Assembly (NCBI RefSeq): GCF_003002825.1
Contig: NZ_PVTE01000003.1
Coordinates: 1-64,000, forward strand
DNA length: 64,000 nucleotides
Direction: 5' to 3'
Origin: Spirosoma oryzae
Lineage (GTDB): Bacteria; Bacteroidota; Bacteroidia; Cytophagales; Spirosomataceae
Positions 7,353 through 16,744 of the stretch are shown here, in pieces; positions within the stretch are counted from its first letter, which is position 1; the number at the start of each line of letters is the position of its first letter. The notes beneath the pieces are model-generated. The model was not told the DNA's origin. It worked only from the letters and a program-made list of their open reading frames with translations, and did no database searches. The position numbers were made by a program, and so were the translations under genes.

Positions 7353-9725
7353 ATGCTCCGTATTTCGTCTCTGCTTCTTGTCTGTCTCCTGACGGTGCCC
7401 GGTCTGTTACGGGCGCAGCGTACCGACGGGTACGTGGTAAATCCAGTCGCTGCCCCGCAGGCTACACCCTTTCCGCTTGCCGACGTTCGGCTGCTGCCGG
7501 GCAGTCCCTTCCAGCGGGCCATGGCGGTCAATGCCCGCTACCTGCTTCAGCTCGACCCCGACCGTTTTCTGCACCGCTGGCGTACAAACGCGGGCCTGCC
7601 TCCCAAAGGCCCGTTATACGGCGGCTGGGAAGGTCCGGCTTCGGGGTCGTCGCACATGCTGGGGCATTACCTATCGGCGTTGGCCATTCAGTATGCCGCA
7701 TCGGGCGAGCGGCCGTTTCTCGATAAGCTGACGTATACCGTGGCTGAACTGGCCACCATTCAGCAGGCCCGCCGGTCGGGGTACATCGGGGGTATTCCAA
7801 AGGAAGATTCGGTATGGCACGACGTCATAGCCGGTCGGATTCAGTCGCAGGGCTTCGACCTGAACGGGGCGTGGGTACCCTGGTACATGCTGCACAAGGT
7901 ATGGGCCGGCCTGATCGACGCTTACACCTACGCGGGAAATCAGCAGGCCAAAGCCGTTGTCGTGAAGCTGTCGGACTGGGCCTATACCCAGTTCATCGAC
8001 ATGCCCGACGCGTCGTTTCAGCGCATGCTTCAGTGTGAACATGGCGGCATGAACGAGTCGCTGGCGGAGGTCTACGCCATCACCGGCGACAAACGGTACC
8101 TGGCGCTGTCGCGTAAGTTCAACCATCACCGCATCCTCGATCCGCTGGCCAACCAGATCGACGCGCTGGCGGGTGAGCATGCCAACACCCAGATCCCCAA
8201 GGTGATTGGCGTAGCCCGTCAGTACGAACTGACCGGTGATGAAGCGGCTAAAACGACGGCCGATTTTTTCTGGGAAACGGTCGTCGGGCATCATTCGTAC
8301 GCCAACGGCGGTAACAGCAACTACGAATATTTTCAGGACGCCGACCGGCTGAACCGGCAGCTCAGCCCCAACACCACGGAGACCTGCAACACGTACAACA
8401 TGCTCAAACTGACCCGGCACCGGTTTGGCTGGCAACCGTCGGCAAGGCTAGTCGATTACTACGAACGGGCGCTGTACAACCATATCCTGGCGTCGCAGCA
8501 TCCGCAGTCGGGCATGCTATGCTATTTCACTCCCATGCAGGCCGGGAAGCGAAAAGCCGTCAGCACGCCCTTCGATTCGTTCTGGTGCTGCGTGGGTACC
8601 GGCCTCGAAAACCACGCGAAATACGCCGAGAGTATCTACTTCCGGGGCGCTGACGGTAGCCTGTATGTCAACCTGTTTATGCCTTCGCTCCTCAGCTGGC
8701 GCGAGAAGGGGCTGACCCTCCGGCAGGAAACAACCTACCCGGCTGGCGAAACGACGACCCTGACGGTTCAGGCAACTCGACCGGCCCGGTTCCCGCTGCG
8801 CATCCGCTACCCCGGCTGGGCAGGAAACGGCCTGACAATCACGGTCAACGGTAAGCCCGTCCCCGTCAACACACGTCCCGGCAGCTACGTCACCGTTGAC
8901 CGCGTCTGGAACGCAAACGACGTCGTTCGCGTGACCATACCCATGCGTCTGCATACCGAAGCCCTGCCCGACAACCGGCAGCGGGTGGCGGTCCTGTACG
9001 GTCCGCTCCTGCTTTCCGGTGTGCTGGGCAAGACAGCACCGACAGCTGCCGACCTGCCCGTTCTCGTCACCGACAATCACCCGGTCGGCGACTGGCTCCG
9101 ACCGGTTGCGGGCCAGCCGCTAACCTTTCGCACTGCCGGTGTCGGTCGCCCCCATGACGTCGAACTGATGCCGTTATACAGCCTCTTCGATCAGCACTAC
9201 ACGGTATACTGGGACCTGTTTTCGACGCAGGGCTGGGCCACCCGCAAGGCTGCCTACGAAGCGGAACAGAAACGGCAGCAGGACCTGGACGCCCGCACCA
9301 TCGACCAGGTTCGGCTGGGCGAAATGCAGCCCGAGAAAGACCACCACTTCAGCAGTGAGCAGTCGACGGTCAGCGAAGTCGACGGGCGTAAAGGGCGTAC
9401 CCTTCGCAACGGGGGCTGGTTCTCGGTCGACCTGGCCTGCGACCCGACCAATCCCGTCGCCATCAGCAGCCTGTATTACGGCAGCGATCAGCGCGAGGGA
9501 GCCTTTTCCATCCTTGTCGATGGGGTGGCCCTCACGACCGCTGCACCGTTACCCGAGTCCGGTTCAGCCACGCTGGATGGTCTTTTCGCGGAACACGTTT
9601 ACCCGATCCCGGCCGCGCTGACCGCCGGAAAAACGAAACTGACCGTTCGCTTTCAGGCCCTGCCCGGTCAGCCCGGTCGCCCGTCCTTCGGCCTGCGGCT
9701 GGTCCGTCAGCCACCCGCCAACTAA
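7353..9725 (+). CDS. GH127 family beta-L-arabinofuranosidase-like enzyme
   Basis: A secreted glycoside hydrolase of about 790 residues. The ATG at 7353 gives the signal peptide MLRISSLLLVCLLTVPGLLRAQ; an earlier ATG at 7314 adds 13 unlikely residues. The family zinc site is visible: Glu343-x-Cys345 in TTETCNTYN and Cys412-Cys413 in DSFWCCVGTG, the latter including the cysteine nucleophile known from characterised GH127 enzymes. The N-terminal half is the alpha/alpha barrel, followed by beta-sandwich domains. A C-terminal ~120-residue DUF4986-like region ends the protein. The likely action is release of L-arabinofuranose from plant glycans in the periplasm. It sits 10 bp before the GH5-like gene, an operon. 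Confidence 0.9.
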   Translation: MLRISSLLLVCLLTVPGLLRAQRTDGYVVNPVAAPQATPFPLADVRLLPGSPFQRAMAVNARYLLQLDPDRFLHRWRTNAGLPPKGPLYGGWEGPASGSSHMLGHYLSALAIQYAASGERPFLDKLTYTVAELATIQQARRSGYIGGIPKEDSVWHDVIAGRIQSQGFDLNGAWVPWYMLHKVWAGLIDAYTYAGNQQAKAVVVKLSDWAYTQFIDMPDASFQRMLQCEHGGMNESLAEVYAITGDKRYLALSRKFNHHRILDPLANQIDALAGEHANTQIPKVIGVARQYELTGDEAAKTTADFFWETVVGHHSYANGGNSNYEYFQDADRLNRQLSPNTTETCNTYNMLKLTRHRFGWQPSARLVDYYERALYNHILASQHPQSGMLCYFTPMQAGKRKAVSTPFDSFWCCVGTGLENHAKYAESIYFRGADGSLYVNLFMPSLLSWREKGLTLRQETTYPAGETTTLTVQATRPARFPLRIRYPGWAGNGLTITVNGKPVPVNTRPGSYVTVDRVWNANDVVRVTIPMRLHTEALPDNRQRVAVLYGPLLLSGVLGKTAPTAADLPVLVTDNHPVGDWLRPVAGQPLTFRTAGVGRPHDVELMPLYSLFDQHYTVYWDLFSTQGWATRKAAYEAEQKRQQDLDARTIDQVRLGEMQPEKDHHFSSEQSTVSEVDGRKGRTLRNGGWFSVDLACDPTNPVAISSLYYGSDQREGAFSILVDGVALTTAAPLPESGSATLDGLFAEHVYPIPAALTAGKTKLTVRFQALPGQPGRPSFGLRLVRQPPAN

Positions 9726-9735
9726 CCACGACCCG

Positions 9736-10839
9736 ATGCTACGACGACACCTCCTGCTACTCGCCTGCCTGACCAGCCTGCTAACGACCTGCCAACCAAC
9801 GGTTACGCAGGCCCAGCCGGTGAGTCCGCGCTGGACGGCCGAACGCGCCAGAGACTGGTATGCGCGGCAACCCTGGTTTTGCGGCTTCAATTACATCCCG
9901 TCGAACGCCATCAATTACACCGCCATGTGGGATAAAACCAGTTTCTCGCCCAAACTGATTCAGCAGGAACTGGCCCTGGCGGCCCGGACGGGTTTCAACT
10001 GCGTCCGGGTCGTACTGCAACATGCCGTGTACGCCGACGACCCGGCTTATTTCAAGCGGACCTTCGCGCAGTTCCTGTCGATTTGCCAGCAGCACGGGAT
10101 GCGCGTCATGCCGACGTTTTTCGACGACTGTGTGTTCGGCACGGTCTGCAATCCGCACCTGGGTCCGCAACCGGAGCCGCTGGCGGGCTGGTACGCCTGG
10201 GCCTGGTCGCCCAGTCCGGGGCACACGATGGTCGCCGACCCGGCCTACCATGCCGGACTGGAACGTTACGTAACCGACATCCTGACGACCTTCCGCGACG
10301 ATCCCCGCATTTTCATCTGGGACCTGTACAACGAGCCGACCAACGGGGGGCTGGGCCGAACCAGCCTGCCACTCCTCCGGAAGGTCTTTGCCTGGGCGCG
10401 GGCCGTCGACCCGAGTCAGCCCATTACCGTAGGGCACTGGGAGCGTAGCAATACCGCCCTCCGGCAGGAAATCAGCGCCAATTCGGACATCGTCACCTTT
10501 CACTGTTACGACAGACTGGCGGGGCTGACCGAGCTGGTAGACGACCTGAAACAGGCGAACCGACCCCTGCTCTGCACCGAATGGCTGAACCGGTCCCAGC
10601 AATCGACGCCGGAAACGATCCTGCCTTATTTTCAGCGCGAGCGGATCGGCTGTCTGCACTGGGGTCTGGTCAACGGTAAAACGCAGACGCACCTGCCCTG
10701 GGGGCACCGCCCCGGCGACCCCGAACCCACGGTCTGGCAGCACGACCTCTACCATGCAGACTTCACCCCCTACCGCCCCGCCGAGCTGCGCCTGTTCAAC
10801 GAACTGATTACCCTGTCGGCAGCAGCCACCAAACGCTGA
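9736..10839 (+). CDS. secreted clan GH-A (GH5/cellulase-like) glycoside hydrolase
   Basis: The 367-residue product has a (beta/alpha)8 glycosidase pattern. FNYIPSNAINYTAMW is an N-terminal strand, GFNCVRVVLQH the second, DLYNEPTN carries the general acid Glu200, and LCTEWLNR carries the likely nucleophile Glu282. The N-terminus has a signal sequence ending near VTQAQ; a cysteine at 19 is preceded by LTT, a poor lipobox. The closest families are GH5-like enzymes often annotated as 1,4-beta-xylanase or cellulase, and the actual linkage is not determinable. Ten bases separate it from the GH127 stop, so the pair is co-transcribed and probably acts on the same polysaccharide. Confidence 0.82.
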   Translation: MLRRHLLLLACLTSLLTTCQPTVTQAQPVSPRWTAERARDWYARQPWFCGFNYIPSNAINYTAMWDKTSFSPKLIQQELALAARTGFNCVRVVLQHAVYADDPAYFKRTFAQFLSICQQHGMRVMPTFFDDCVFGTVCNPHLGPQPEPLAGWYAWAWSPSPGHTMVADPAYHAGLERYVTDILTTFRDDPRIFIWDLYNEPTNGGLGRTSLPLLRKVFAWARAVDPSQPITVGHWERSNTALRQEISANSDIVTFHCYDRLAGLTELVDDLKQANRPLLCTEWLNRSQQSTPETILPYFQRERIGCLHWGLVNGKTQTHLPWGHRPGDPEPTVWQHDLYHADFTPYRPAELRLFNELITLSAAATKR

Positions 10840-11027
10840 CCGGCAGGAATGCCTCCGTACTGGCCCTGATCCGTTCACCGGGTAGCCTCGATCAGGTAAG
10901 CGTCACTTGTACTGGGGCGGTTTCATTATTCGCTACGCCAGGTTCTACGGGTGGTGGATAAGGTTTCCGCACGATACCGTTGCTGGCCACTTGCCGGACA
11001 TACCCGGTAAATGCCTAGCTTTAAGCT

Positions 11028-11915
11028 ATGCAAGTACGCAACGCCAGCGTGCCCGTGCCGGTTTACCCGCTGGAACCGGATGAAGTCGGGCATCCGCAGT
11101 TCAGGCTATACCATTACGAGGGCAGTATGGCCAATCTGTCCGAACTGCTCATCCCGCATCGGAAAGACCACTACCTGCTGGTGCTCGTCCGGCACGCGGT
11201 CGGGCGGCAATGGATCGACATGATGCCCTATGTACTACAGGACAATACCATTTATTTTGTCGGTCCCGAGCAGGTGATCGTCAAGGAAGACCTGCGTCAG
11301 GTGTGGAGTGACGGCATCGCCTTCACGGCGGAATTTCTGTCGCTTCCGGAAAACGCGTCGCTCCGCAACCTGCCCTTGATTCAGAATCCGCAAAACGAAC
11401 ACGAACTGCGGCTCACGGACGCGGACGTTCGCTTCGTCGATGACATGCTGAGTCAGATCAGCCGGGAGTACCGGCACCCCGGCGACTGGCAGCAGCGCAT
11501 ACTCGGCGCGTACCTGACGGTACTGCTCACTTACCTGAGCCGCCTGTATACCGAACAGTTCCCAGCGACCGAGACTTCCGCCAATACCCTCCTGCTGAAG
11601 CAATTCCGGGCGAAAGTCGACACCCATTTTCGGCACGTACACGAGGTAAGCGAGTACGCGGCCATGCTCAATCTGTCAGCGGGGTATCTGAGCGAGGTCG
11701 TAAAAGAGCAAAGTGGCAAACCGGCCATCAAGCACATTCACGACCGCCTGATTCTGGAAGCCCGGCGGCTGCTGTTTCATACCCAACAGGCGCTGAAAGA
11801 AATTGCCGATGCCCTCGGCTTTGCCGATGCCTCGTATTTCAGTCGGTTCTTCAAGCGCGAAACCGGCCTGACGCCAGCCGAGTACCGCAGCAATAGCCGT
11901 AAAATGTACCAGTAA
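11028..11915 (+). CDS. AraC-family transcriptional regulator
   Basis: The C-terminal domain has both AraC helix-turn-helix motifs (VSEYAAMLNLSAGYLSEVVK and LKEIADALGFADASYFSRFF, ending GLTPAEYR). The N-terminal ~150 residues are a degenerate cupin-like sensor of the type found in Bacteroidota regulators that open with a YHYEGSMANLSE-like segment. Length 295 is usual. It is followed after 68 bp by an SDR gene with its own promoter box; regulators of this subgroup are very often next to the oxidoreductase they control. Effector unknown. Confidence 0.9.
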   Translation: MQVRNASVPVPVYPLEPDEVGHPQFRLYHYEGSMANLSELLIPHRKDHYLLVLVRHAVGRQWIDMMPYVLQDNTIYFVGPEQVIVKEDLRQVWSDGIAFTAEFLSLPENASLRNLPLIQNPQNEHELRLTDADVRFVDDMLSQISREYRHPGDWQQRILGAYLTVLLTYLSRLYTEQFPATETSANTLLLKQFRAKVDTHFRHVHEVSEYAAMLNLSAGYLSEVVKEQSGKPAIKHIHDRLILEARRLLFHTQQALKEIADALGFADASYFSRFFKRETGLTPAEYRSNSRKMYQ

Positions 11916-11954
11916 TGCCGTAGAATGTGCGCCAGCCGGGTGCCGCCAGCCCTG

Positions 11955-11962
11955 TACTTTTG
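11955..11962 (+). promoter_or_regulatory. Bacteroidota -7 box (TACTTTTG) before the SDR gene
   Basis: TACTTTTG matches the TAnnTTTG -7 consensus of the Bacteroidota housekeeping sigma factor and ends 21 bases before the ATG at 11984. No convincing -33 TTTG element is seen upstream, so AraC activation may be needed. Confidence 0.5.
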
Positions 11963-11983
11963 TCCCGTTACCAACTTAACTAT

Positions 11984-12721
11984 ATGAAAACGGTATTGAT
12001 AACGGGAGCCAACAAAAGTATCGGCTTCGAAACCGCCCGGCAATTACTTCAGCTCGGCTATTACGTGTATCTGGGTAGCCGCGACCTGACGAAGGGGCAA
12101 CAGGCTGTCGATCAGTTGCGGGCCGACGGGCTGCCACAGGTCGAACCCATCATGATCGACGTCGACGACCTACACTCGGTTCAGTCGGCCCGCGACGAAC
12201 TGGGTCAGAAAACAACAGTGCTGGACGTGCTTGTGAACAACGCCGGGATTTCCGGCAGTATAACGGCAGGCCCACTGGCCACCGACCTCGGCGAGTTCCG
12301 GCAGGTGCTCGACACCAACTTCTTCGGTGTCATTCAGGTCACGCAGGCCTTTGCCGATCTGCTGCACCAGTCGCCGGAGCCGCGCATCGTCAACGTGACG
12401 TCGGGACTGGGGTCGCTCACCCGGCAGAGTGATCCGTCGTGGGTCTATTACGGTATTACGCCAGCGGCCTATGTCGCGTCGAAAGCAGCCCTCAACGCCT
12501 ACACCATTGCCCTCGCCAACCACCTGCGCGATACGCCGTTCAAGGTAAACGCCGTCGATCCGGGCTATACCGCGACGGATTTTAACCATCACTCCGGACC
12601 GGGTACAGTACCCGATGCGGCTGCTCGCGTGGTTAAAGCCGCCACCCTGGGACCGGACGGCCCGACGGGTCAGTTCTACAGCGACGACAACGCCCCCGAC
12701 ACCGGCATCAGCCCCTGGTAA
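11984..12721 (+). CDS. short-chain dehydrogenase/reductase
   Basis: A classical NADP-type SDR of 245 residues. The ATG at 11984 puts the dinucleotide motif TGANKSIGFE at residues 7-16; the GTG at 11927 would prefix 19 residues that overlap the promoter. NNAG is at 85-88, catalytic Ser140 in VTSG, Tyr163 and Lys167 in YVASK. The Asn-Lys-Ser-Ile-Gly form and the later VDPGYTATD segment are typical of carbonyl-reductase-like SDRs in bacteria. The substrate is unknown. It follows an AraC regulator on the same strand, its probable controller. Confidence 0.9.
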   Translation: MKTVLITGANKSIGFETARQLLQLGYYVYLGSRDLTKGQQAVDQLRADGLPQVEPIMIDVDDLHSVQSARDELGQKTTVLDVLVNNAGISGSITAGPLATDLGEFRQVLDTNFFGVIQVTQAFADLLHQSPEPRIVNVTSGLGSLTRQSDPSWVYYGITPAAYVASKAALNAYTIALANHLRDTPFKVNAVDPGYTATDFNHHSGPGTVPDAAARVVKAATLGPDGPTGQFYSDDNAPDTGISPW

Positions 12722-12748
12722 GAGCGCTTTACGGCAACGTCTAGGTAC

Positions 12749-12846
12749 GTTTTTCTGTCATCCCGACGCCAGGAGGGATCTTCGGTAGCAGGATAGTTTT
12801 ATGTTCCTTCTGAAGATCCCTCCTGGCGTTGAGATGACAAAAAAGT
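12749..12846. repeat. palindromic intergenic repeat, copy B
   Basis: The left arm 12756-12783 and right arm 12812-12839 match at 26 of 28 positions (TGTCATC...GGAGGGATCTTC against its complement), separated by 28 bases. It is flanked by T-rich and A-rich ends. It shares arm sequence with copy A at 3231. The fold is strong enough to act also as a bidirectional terminator for the SDR gene. Confidence 0.65.
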
Positions 12847-12983
12847 GGTCAGCTACTCCTTAGGGAGCGTCCTGCTGTATCGCCGAGCCAGTGAGTTATC
12901 TGAGTACTTATACCGCCATACATGGGTAGTATGACGTGGGCTTTGTCTCTACGCTGTAGCAAGATCCAGCCAACGCCCCACCG

Positions 12984-14402
12984 ATGAAACATCATCTCCC
13001 ATTACTGCTCCTCTTCCTCGCCCTGAGTTATCAGGCCATCCAGGCCCAGCCATCAACGAAGCGACGCGTTATTGTATTGACCGACATTGAAGCCGACCCC
13101 GACGATGCCCAGTCGATGATTCGCTTTCTGACCTACGCCAACGAATGGGACGTCGAAGGACTGATTGCGACGACGTCGATTCACCAGAAAAGCCGCGTTG
13201 CGCCGGAGAGCATCCGCAACATTCTGTCGGCCTACGGCAAGGTGCAGCCCAATCTGCTCAAGCACGCACCCGGCTTTCCGACCGCCCAACAGTTGCTGAC
13301 GAAGGTAAAGCAGGGCTTGCCGGTGTACGGCATGGCGGGCGTGGGGGCCGGGCACAATTCGGAAGGTTCGAACTGGATTATCCGGGTGCTGAAACAGGCA
13401 GACCCACGCCCGGTCTGGTTTTCGGTTTGGGGTGGTCCGAACGTACTGGCGCAGGCGCTCTGGACCATTCAGCAGACCGAAACACCGGCCAACGCCAGTC
13501 GCCTGTACCAGAAAATCCGTATCTATACGATCTCCGATCAGGACGATTCCGGCCCCTGGATACGCAAGATGTTTCCAGCCATCTTTTACGTCGTAACACC
13601 CGGCTACAACTACGCCGACGCCACCTGGCTTGGCATGTCGTTTCCCTTTCCCGGCTCGAACGGCACCGTTACCTCGGCCGACTGGCTGGCGACGTACGTT
13701 CAGCAGGGGCACGGTCCGTTGGGGGCCGCCTATCCCGACGTGGCCTATGGCATGGAAGGTGACAGTCCGGCTTTTCTGGGGCTGATTTCAAACGGCCTGA
13801 ACAATCCCGAGCGGCCCGACTATGGCGGCTGGGGCGGGCGCTATGCGCTCTACAAACCCGACTTCCGCGACTCCAACACCGGCCCGTTCCGGCGTGAGAA
13901 CTGGCCCCGCGACGAACCCGAAACGCGCCCGATCTGGACCAACACCGCCGACTCGGTGACGGGGCTGGACAAAAAACGCTACGGCAGTCCGCAGGCGACG
14001 ATCTGGCGGTGGCGGCAGGCGGTTCAGCACGATTTTGCCGCGCGCATGGCGTGGTGTACCAGAGCGTATTCGGCCGGCAATCACCCGCCCGTACCCCGGC
14101 TGGCCACGCCCGATTCGTTCACGGTGACGTCGGGCGAGACGTTTCACCTCAACGCCAGCGGTACCACCGATCCCGACGGCGATTCGATGAGTTATCTGTG
14201 GTTTCAGTACCCGGAAGCGGGTACGTATCCCGGTCAGGTCAGCACCCGACCCTACGCGCCTAACCTGTACGACCTGCCCATCACAGCCCCGTCGGTCGAC
14301 AGCCCGCAAACCATTCATTTCATTTTACAGGTAACCGACAAAGGCACCCCCGCCCTGACCCGCTACAAACGGGTTATCGTGACGGTAGTGCCAGGTACCT
14401 AG
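12984..14402 (+). CDS. secreted DUF1593 (nucleoside-hydrolase-like) protein
   Basis: The signal peptide MKHHLPLLLLFLALSYQAIQAQ is followed by RRVIVLTDIEADPDDAQSMI, the Asp-rich calcium-binding start of nucleoside-hydrolase-like folds. Residues ~30-330 fit DUF1593, found in secreted proteins linked to plant polysaccharide breakdown. Residues ~375-470 are an Ig-like C-terminal domain with TDPDGDSMSYLWFQYPEAGTY, resembling DUF4841. Length 472 is typical. The activity of the family is not firmly established; ribosidase or glycoside cleavage is inferred from the fold. It is surrounded by GH127, GH5-like, GH16 and GH43 genes, supporting a glycan role. It converges with the GH16 gene at 3 bp. Confidence 0.85.
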   Translation: MKHHLPLLLLFLALSYQAIQAQPSTKRRVIVLTDIEADPDDAQSMIRFLTYANEWDVEGLIATTSIHQKSRVAPESIRNILSAYGKVQPNLLKHAPGFPTAQQLLTKVKQGLPVYGMAGVGAGHNSEGSNWIIRVLKQADPRPVWFSVWGGPNVLAQALWTIQQTETPANASRLYQKIRIYTISDQDDSGPWIRKMFPAIFYVVTPGYNYADATWLGMSFPFPGSNGTVTSADWLATYVQQGHGPLGAAYPDVAYGMEGDSPAFLGLISNGLNNPERPDYGGWGGRYALYKPDFRDSNTGPFRRENWPRDEPETRPIWTNTADSVTGLDKKRYGSPQATIWRWRQAVQHDFAARMAWCTRAYSAGNHPPVPRLATPDSFTVTSGETFHLNASGTTDPDGDSMSYLWFQYPEAGTYPGQVSTRPYAPNLYDLPITAPSVDSPQTIHFILQVTDKGTPALTRYKRVIVTVVPGT

Positions 14403-14404
14403 GG

Positions 14405-15283
14405 CTATTGATAAACCCGAACGTAGTCGATTTCGTAGCGGGACGGGAACGCAGTAGCCGACGGATCGCCCCCGTTATCGCCACCGATGGCCAGGTTGAG
14501 CAGGATGTAGTGAGGCTGCTTGAACGGGTTGATACCCGAGCCGTCACCGTTGATGGTGTCGCTCAGCTTCACCGTGTTCAGCACCCGCCCGTCGACCGAC
14601 AGTTGAATCTGCTGCGCATCCCAATCCATTCGCCAGACGTGGAACTGATCGGCCCAGTTGGGGTCGTTCAGGTCGGCAAGGGGCAGTTTCGTCGAGCGCC
14701 AGTTGGCCGTGTAGCGCTTGTTCGTCCCCCAGGCCACGTTCGCCAGCAGCATATCCCGATAATATTCCATGATGTCGATTTCGCCGTTCGACGGCCACTC
14801 CCCCTCCGTACCCAATGTCCAGAAGGCCGGCCACAATCCCGCCTGCGTACGAATTCGTGCCCGCATTTCGAACCGGCCGTACTGCCAGCTGTGCAGCCCC
14901 TCGGTTTTCAGACTGGCCGCTGTGTACTGGATGGTCGGGCGGTTCGTACGCCAGTCAGTGCTGCCGGCTTTGTAGTTGGGGTTGGGCTGTTGTGTCCGAC
15001 GTCCTTCGATGACAAGCATCCCGTTCTGGCAGAACGCGTTATCCGGCTGATACCACTGTAGCTCGTGGTTGCGCACAAAGCCGGTCTCGAACGTCCAGTT
15101 CCGGCTGTCGGGCCGTCCATCCTGGTCAAATTCGTCGGCCCATACCAGTTTCGGCGTCGAGTCGGCCGGAGCGACCGGACGGGGATCGCCAGCCCGCGTA
15201 CACCGCATGGCCAGCCCACTAGTCAGCATGGTGATGCTTAGCAGACCAGCCAGTACGCCGATCTGTGTTCGTTTCAATTGCAT
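14405..15283 (-). CDS. GH16 family glycoside hydrolase (laminarinase-like)
   Basis: A secreted 292-residue enzyme. An N-terminal hydrophobic segment (IGVLAGLLSITMLTSGLAM) precedes a cysteine at 28, so it could be a lipoprotein or a simple signal peptide. The catalytic GH16 motif is intact: Glu168, Asp170 and Glu173 in GEIDIMEYY (ExDxxE beta-bulge type, as in laminarinases and many beta-1,3-glucanases). Aromatic substrate-binding residues are in HELQWYQPDN and GLWPAFWTLG. The protein ends in the final strand YEIDYVRVYQ with no CBM or T9SS tail. The GH43 gene lies 41 bp upstream on the same strand, so both are probably co-transcribed. Confidence 0.92.
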   Translation of the reverse strand: MQLKRTQIGVLAGLLSITMLTSGLAMRCTRAGDPRPVAPADSTPKLVWADEFDQDGRPDSRNWTFETGFVRNHELQWYQPDNAFCQNGMLVIEGRRTQQPNPNYKAGSTDWRTNRPTIQYTAASLKTEGLHSWQYGRFEMRARIRTQAGLWPAFWTLGTEGEWPSNGEIDIMEYYRDMLLANVAWGTNKRYTANWRSTKLPLADLNDPNWADQFHVWRMDWDAQQIQLSVDGRVLNTVKLSDTINGDGSGINPFKQPHYILLNLAIGGDNGGDPSATAFPSRYEIDYVRVYQ

Positions 15284-15323
15284 GTGGCAACAAGGTTACG
15301 GTTCGTGCAGTGGGGGTGATTCG

Positions 15324-16325
15324 TTACTTGATCGGTCGGCGACTGACGCCTTCTTTCGTGATTTTCACTGGTTTGATCGAGCCGTCGGCGGCAAACTCCA
15401 TCCGGTCGATGCAGGTTTCGCGGTGGTTACCGTCGGTTTCGGTAAGCGGCCGACGGTGGTAGACGATGTACCAGTCGTTTGTGCGGGGCACCTGGATGAC
15501 CGAGTGGTGTCCCGCGCCGGTAGCCACGGTGGGGTCCTGCTGAAGGATTTTACCGGCCCGCTTGAATGGTCCGAACGGCGAGTCGGCGACGGCGTAGGCC
15601 ACGGAATAGTTAGGTCCGGTCCAGCCCCCCTCCGACCACATGAAGTAGTATTTACCGTCACGAATAAACATGAATGGCCCTTCGACGTAGCCTTCCGGCG
15701 TGATCTCGTGGAAGGTTTTGCCATCGGGGAAAGGCAGAAAACCGGTGAAGTCGGGTTTGAGCCGGGCGATGTTGCAGTGCCGCCAGCCGCCGTAAATCAG
15801 GTAGTATTGCCCGTCTTTATCGTGAAAAACGAACTGATCGATGGGCTGGGCACCGTTGTGAAACTTGTCGATCAGCGGTTTGCCGAGGTAATCCCGGAAC
15901 GGTCCTTCAGGTTTGTCGGCCACGGCGACACCGATGCCGCCCTTTTCCTGATCGTTCTGAATGTCGTTGGCTCCGAAGAACAGGTAGTATTTACCCCCTT
16001 TCTCGGTAATCGACGGTGCCCACATGGCCCGCTTCGCCCACTTGATGCTCGTCGTATCGACAATACGCGGGTGTTTGGTCCACGTCACCAGGTCGGGCGA
16101 CGAGAAAGCGTCCATAAACACCTGCTGGTTGTACGGAGCCGAATAAGTTGGGTAAATCCAGTACTGCTTGTTGAAGACAATACCTTCGGGATCGGCATAC
16201 CAGCCCGGGAAAACGGGGTTGCCCGACGTGGTTTTCGTAGCGACAGGCGTGTTTGTCTGGGCCGTAGCCGTCAGCGTTATCAACCCCAGCAGGGCGATGA
16301 GGGTACGTTGAGCGAGTGATTGCAT
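15324..16325 (-). CDS. GH43 family glycoside hydrolase
   Basis: A secreted five-bladed beta-propeller enzyme. The ATG at 16325 gives the signal MQSLAQRTLIALLGLITLTATAQ; an in-frame start 22 codons upstream places non-signal sequence first. The catalytic triad pattern of GH43 is visible: base Asp45 in GWYADPEGIV, pKa-modulating Asp164 in QPIDQFVF and acid Glu215 in YVEGPFMFIRDG. Such enzymes remove arabinose or xylose side groups or cut arabinan. Together with the GH127 gene this points to arabinose-containing hemicellulose or pectin. Length (333) is that of a single-domain GH43 without CBM. Confidence 0.9.
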   Translation of the reverse strand: MQSLAQRTLIALLGLITLTATAQTNTPVATKTTSGNPVFPGWYADPEGIVFNKQYWIYPTYSAPYNQQVFMDAFSSPDLVTWTKHPRIVDTTSIKWAKRAMWAPSITEKGGKYYLFFGANDIQNDQEKGGIGVAVADKPEGPFRDYLGKPLIDKFHNGAQPIDQFVFHDKDGQYYLIYGGWRHCNIARLKPDFTGFLPFPDGKTFHEITPEGYVEGPFMFIRDGKYYFMWSEGGWTGPNYSVAYAVADSPFGPFKRAGKILQQDPTVATGAGHHSVIQVPRTNDWYIVYHRRPLTETDGNHRETCIDRMEFAADGSIKPVKITKEGVSRRPIK

Positions 16326-16568
16326 TCGAAAAAGTTGCGTGTTTTTCAGGGTTGTCGATGCCAAAAGGCGGTTTCTCTCTAAAACTACCACGCAACCGTT
16401 ATCGCGGCCACGAACACTACGTCTTTACAGGTGTCATTCGCATTTCCAACGTATGGAAAACTAGCGTATCTACAACAAACCAGTATCGAGTCGTTTACCG
16501 AAATCAGGTTAGCTTAAACCGAGCTACCCCTAAATTCGCTGAATGGGCAGGGTTGTCAAGTGCTGGCT

Positions 16569-16647
16569 AACCCTACCCCCCGCCCCCTAAAGGGGGTGAA
16601 ATTCATACACAAACATCTCCCCCCTTCAGGGGGCGGGGGGCAGGGTT
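16569..16647. repeat. G/C-tract inverted repeat
   Basis: Arms 16569-16596 and 16620-16647 match at 26 of 28 positions and consist of AACCCT, a run of C, GCCCCCT and AGGGGG. They are separated by 23 bases. This is a strong noncoding hairpin of the MITE-like kind common in Spirosoma-like genomes. The rest of the 16326-16744 gap holds nothing recognisable. Confidence 0.65.
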
Positions 16648-16744
16648 GACCGAAGGTAATTTGGTTAACGACAGCGCCAACTTAAGAACTTAACAGACCT
16701 GCCCTGACGGGGATTTAGGGGTAGTTCAATCAATAACAGGCTTA

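Noticed and set aside
9781..10878. Long minus-strand open frame over the GH5-like gene
   Set aside because: An antisense shadow of high-GC coding sequence; the sense strand has the catalytic motifs.
15069..16319. Long plus-strand frame over GH16 and GH43
   Set aside because: Shadow frame; no domain, start or signal; both sense genes are clear.
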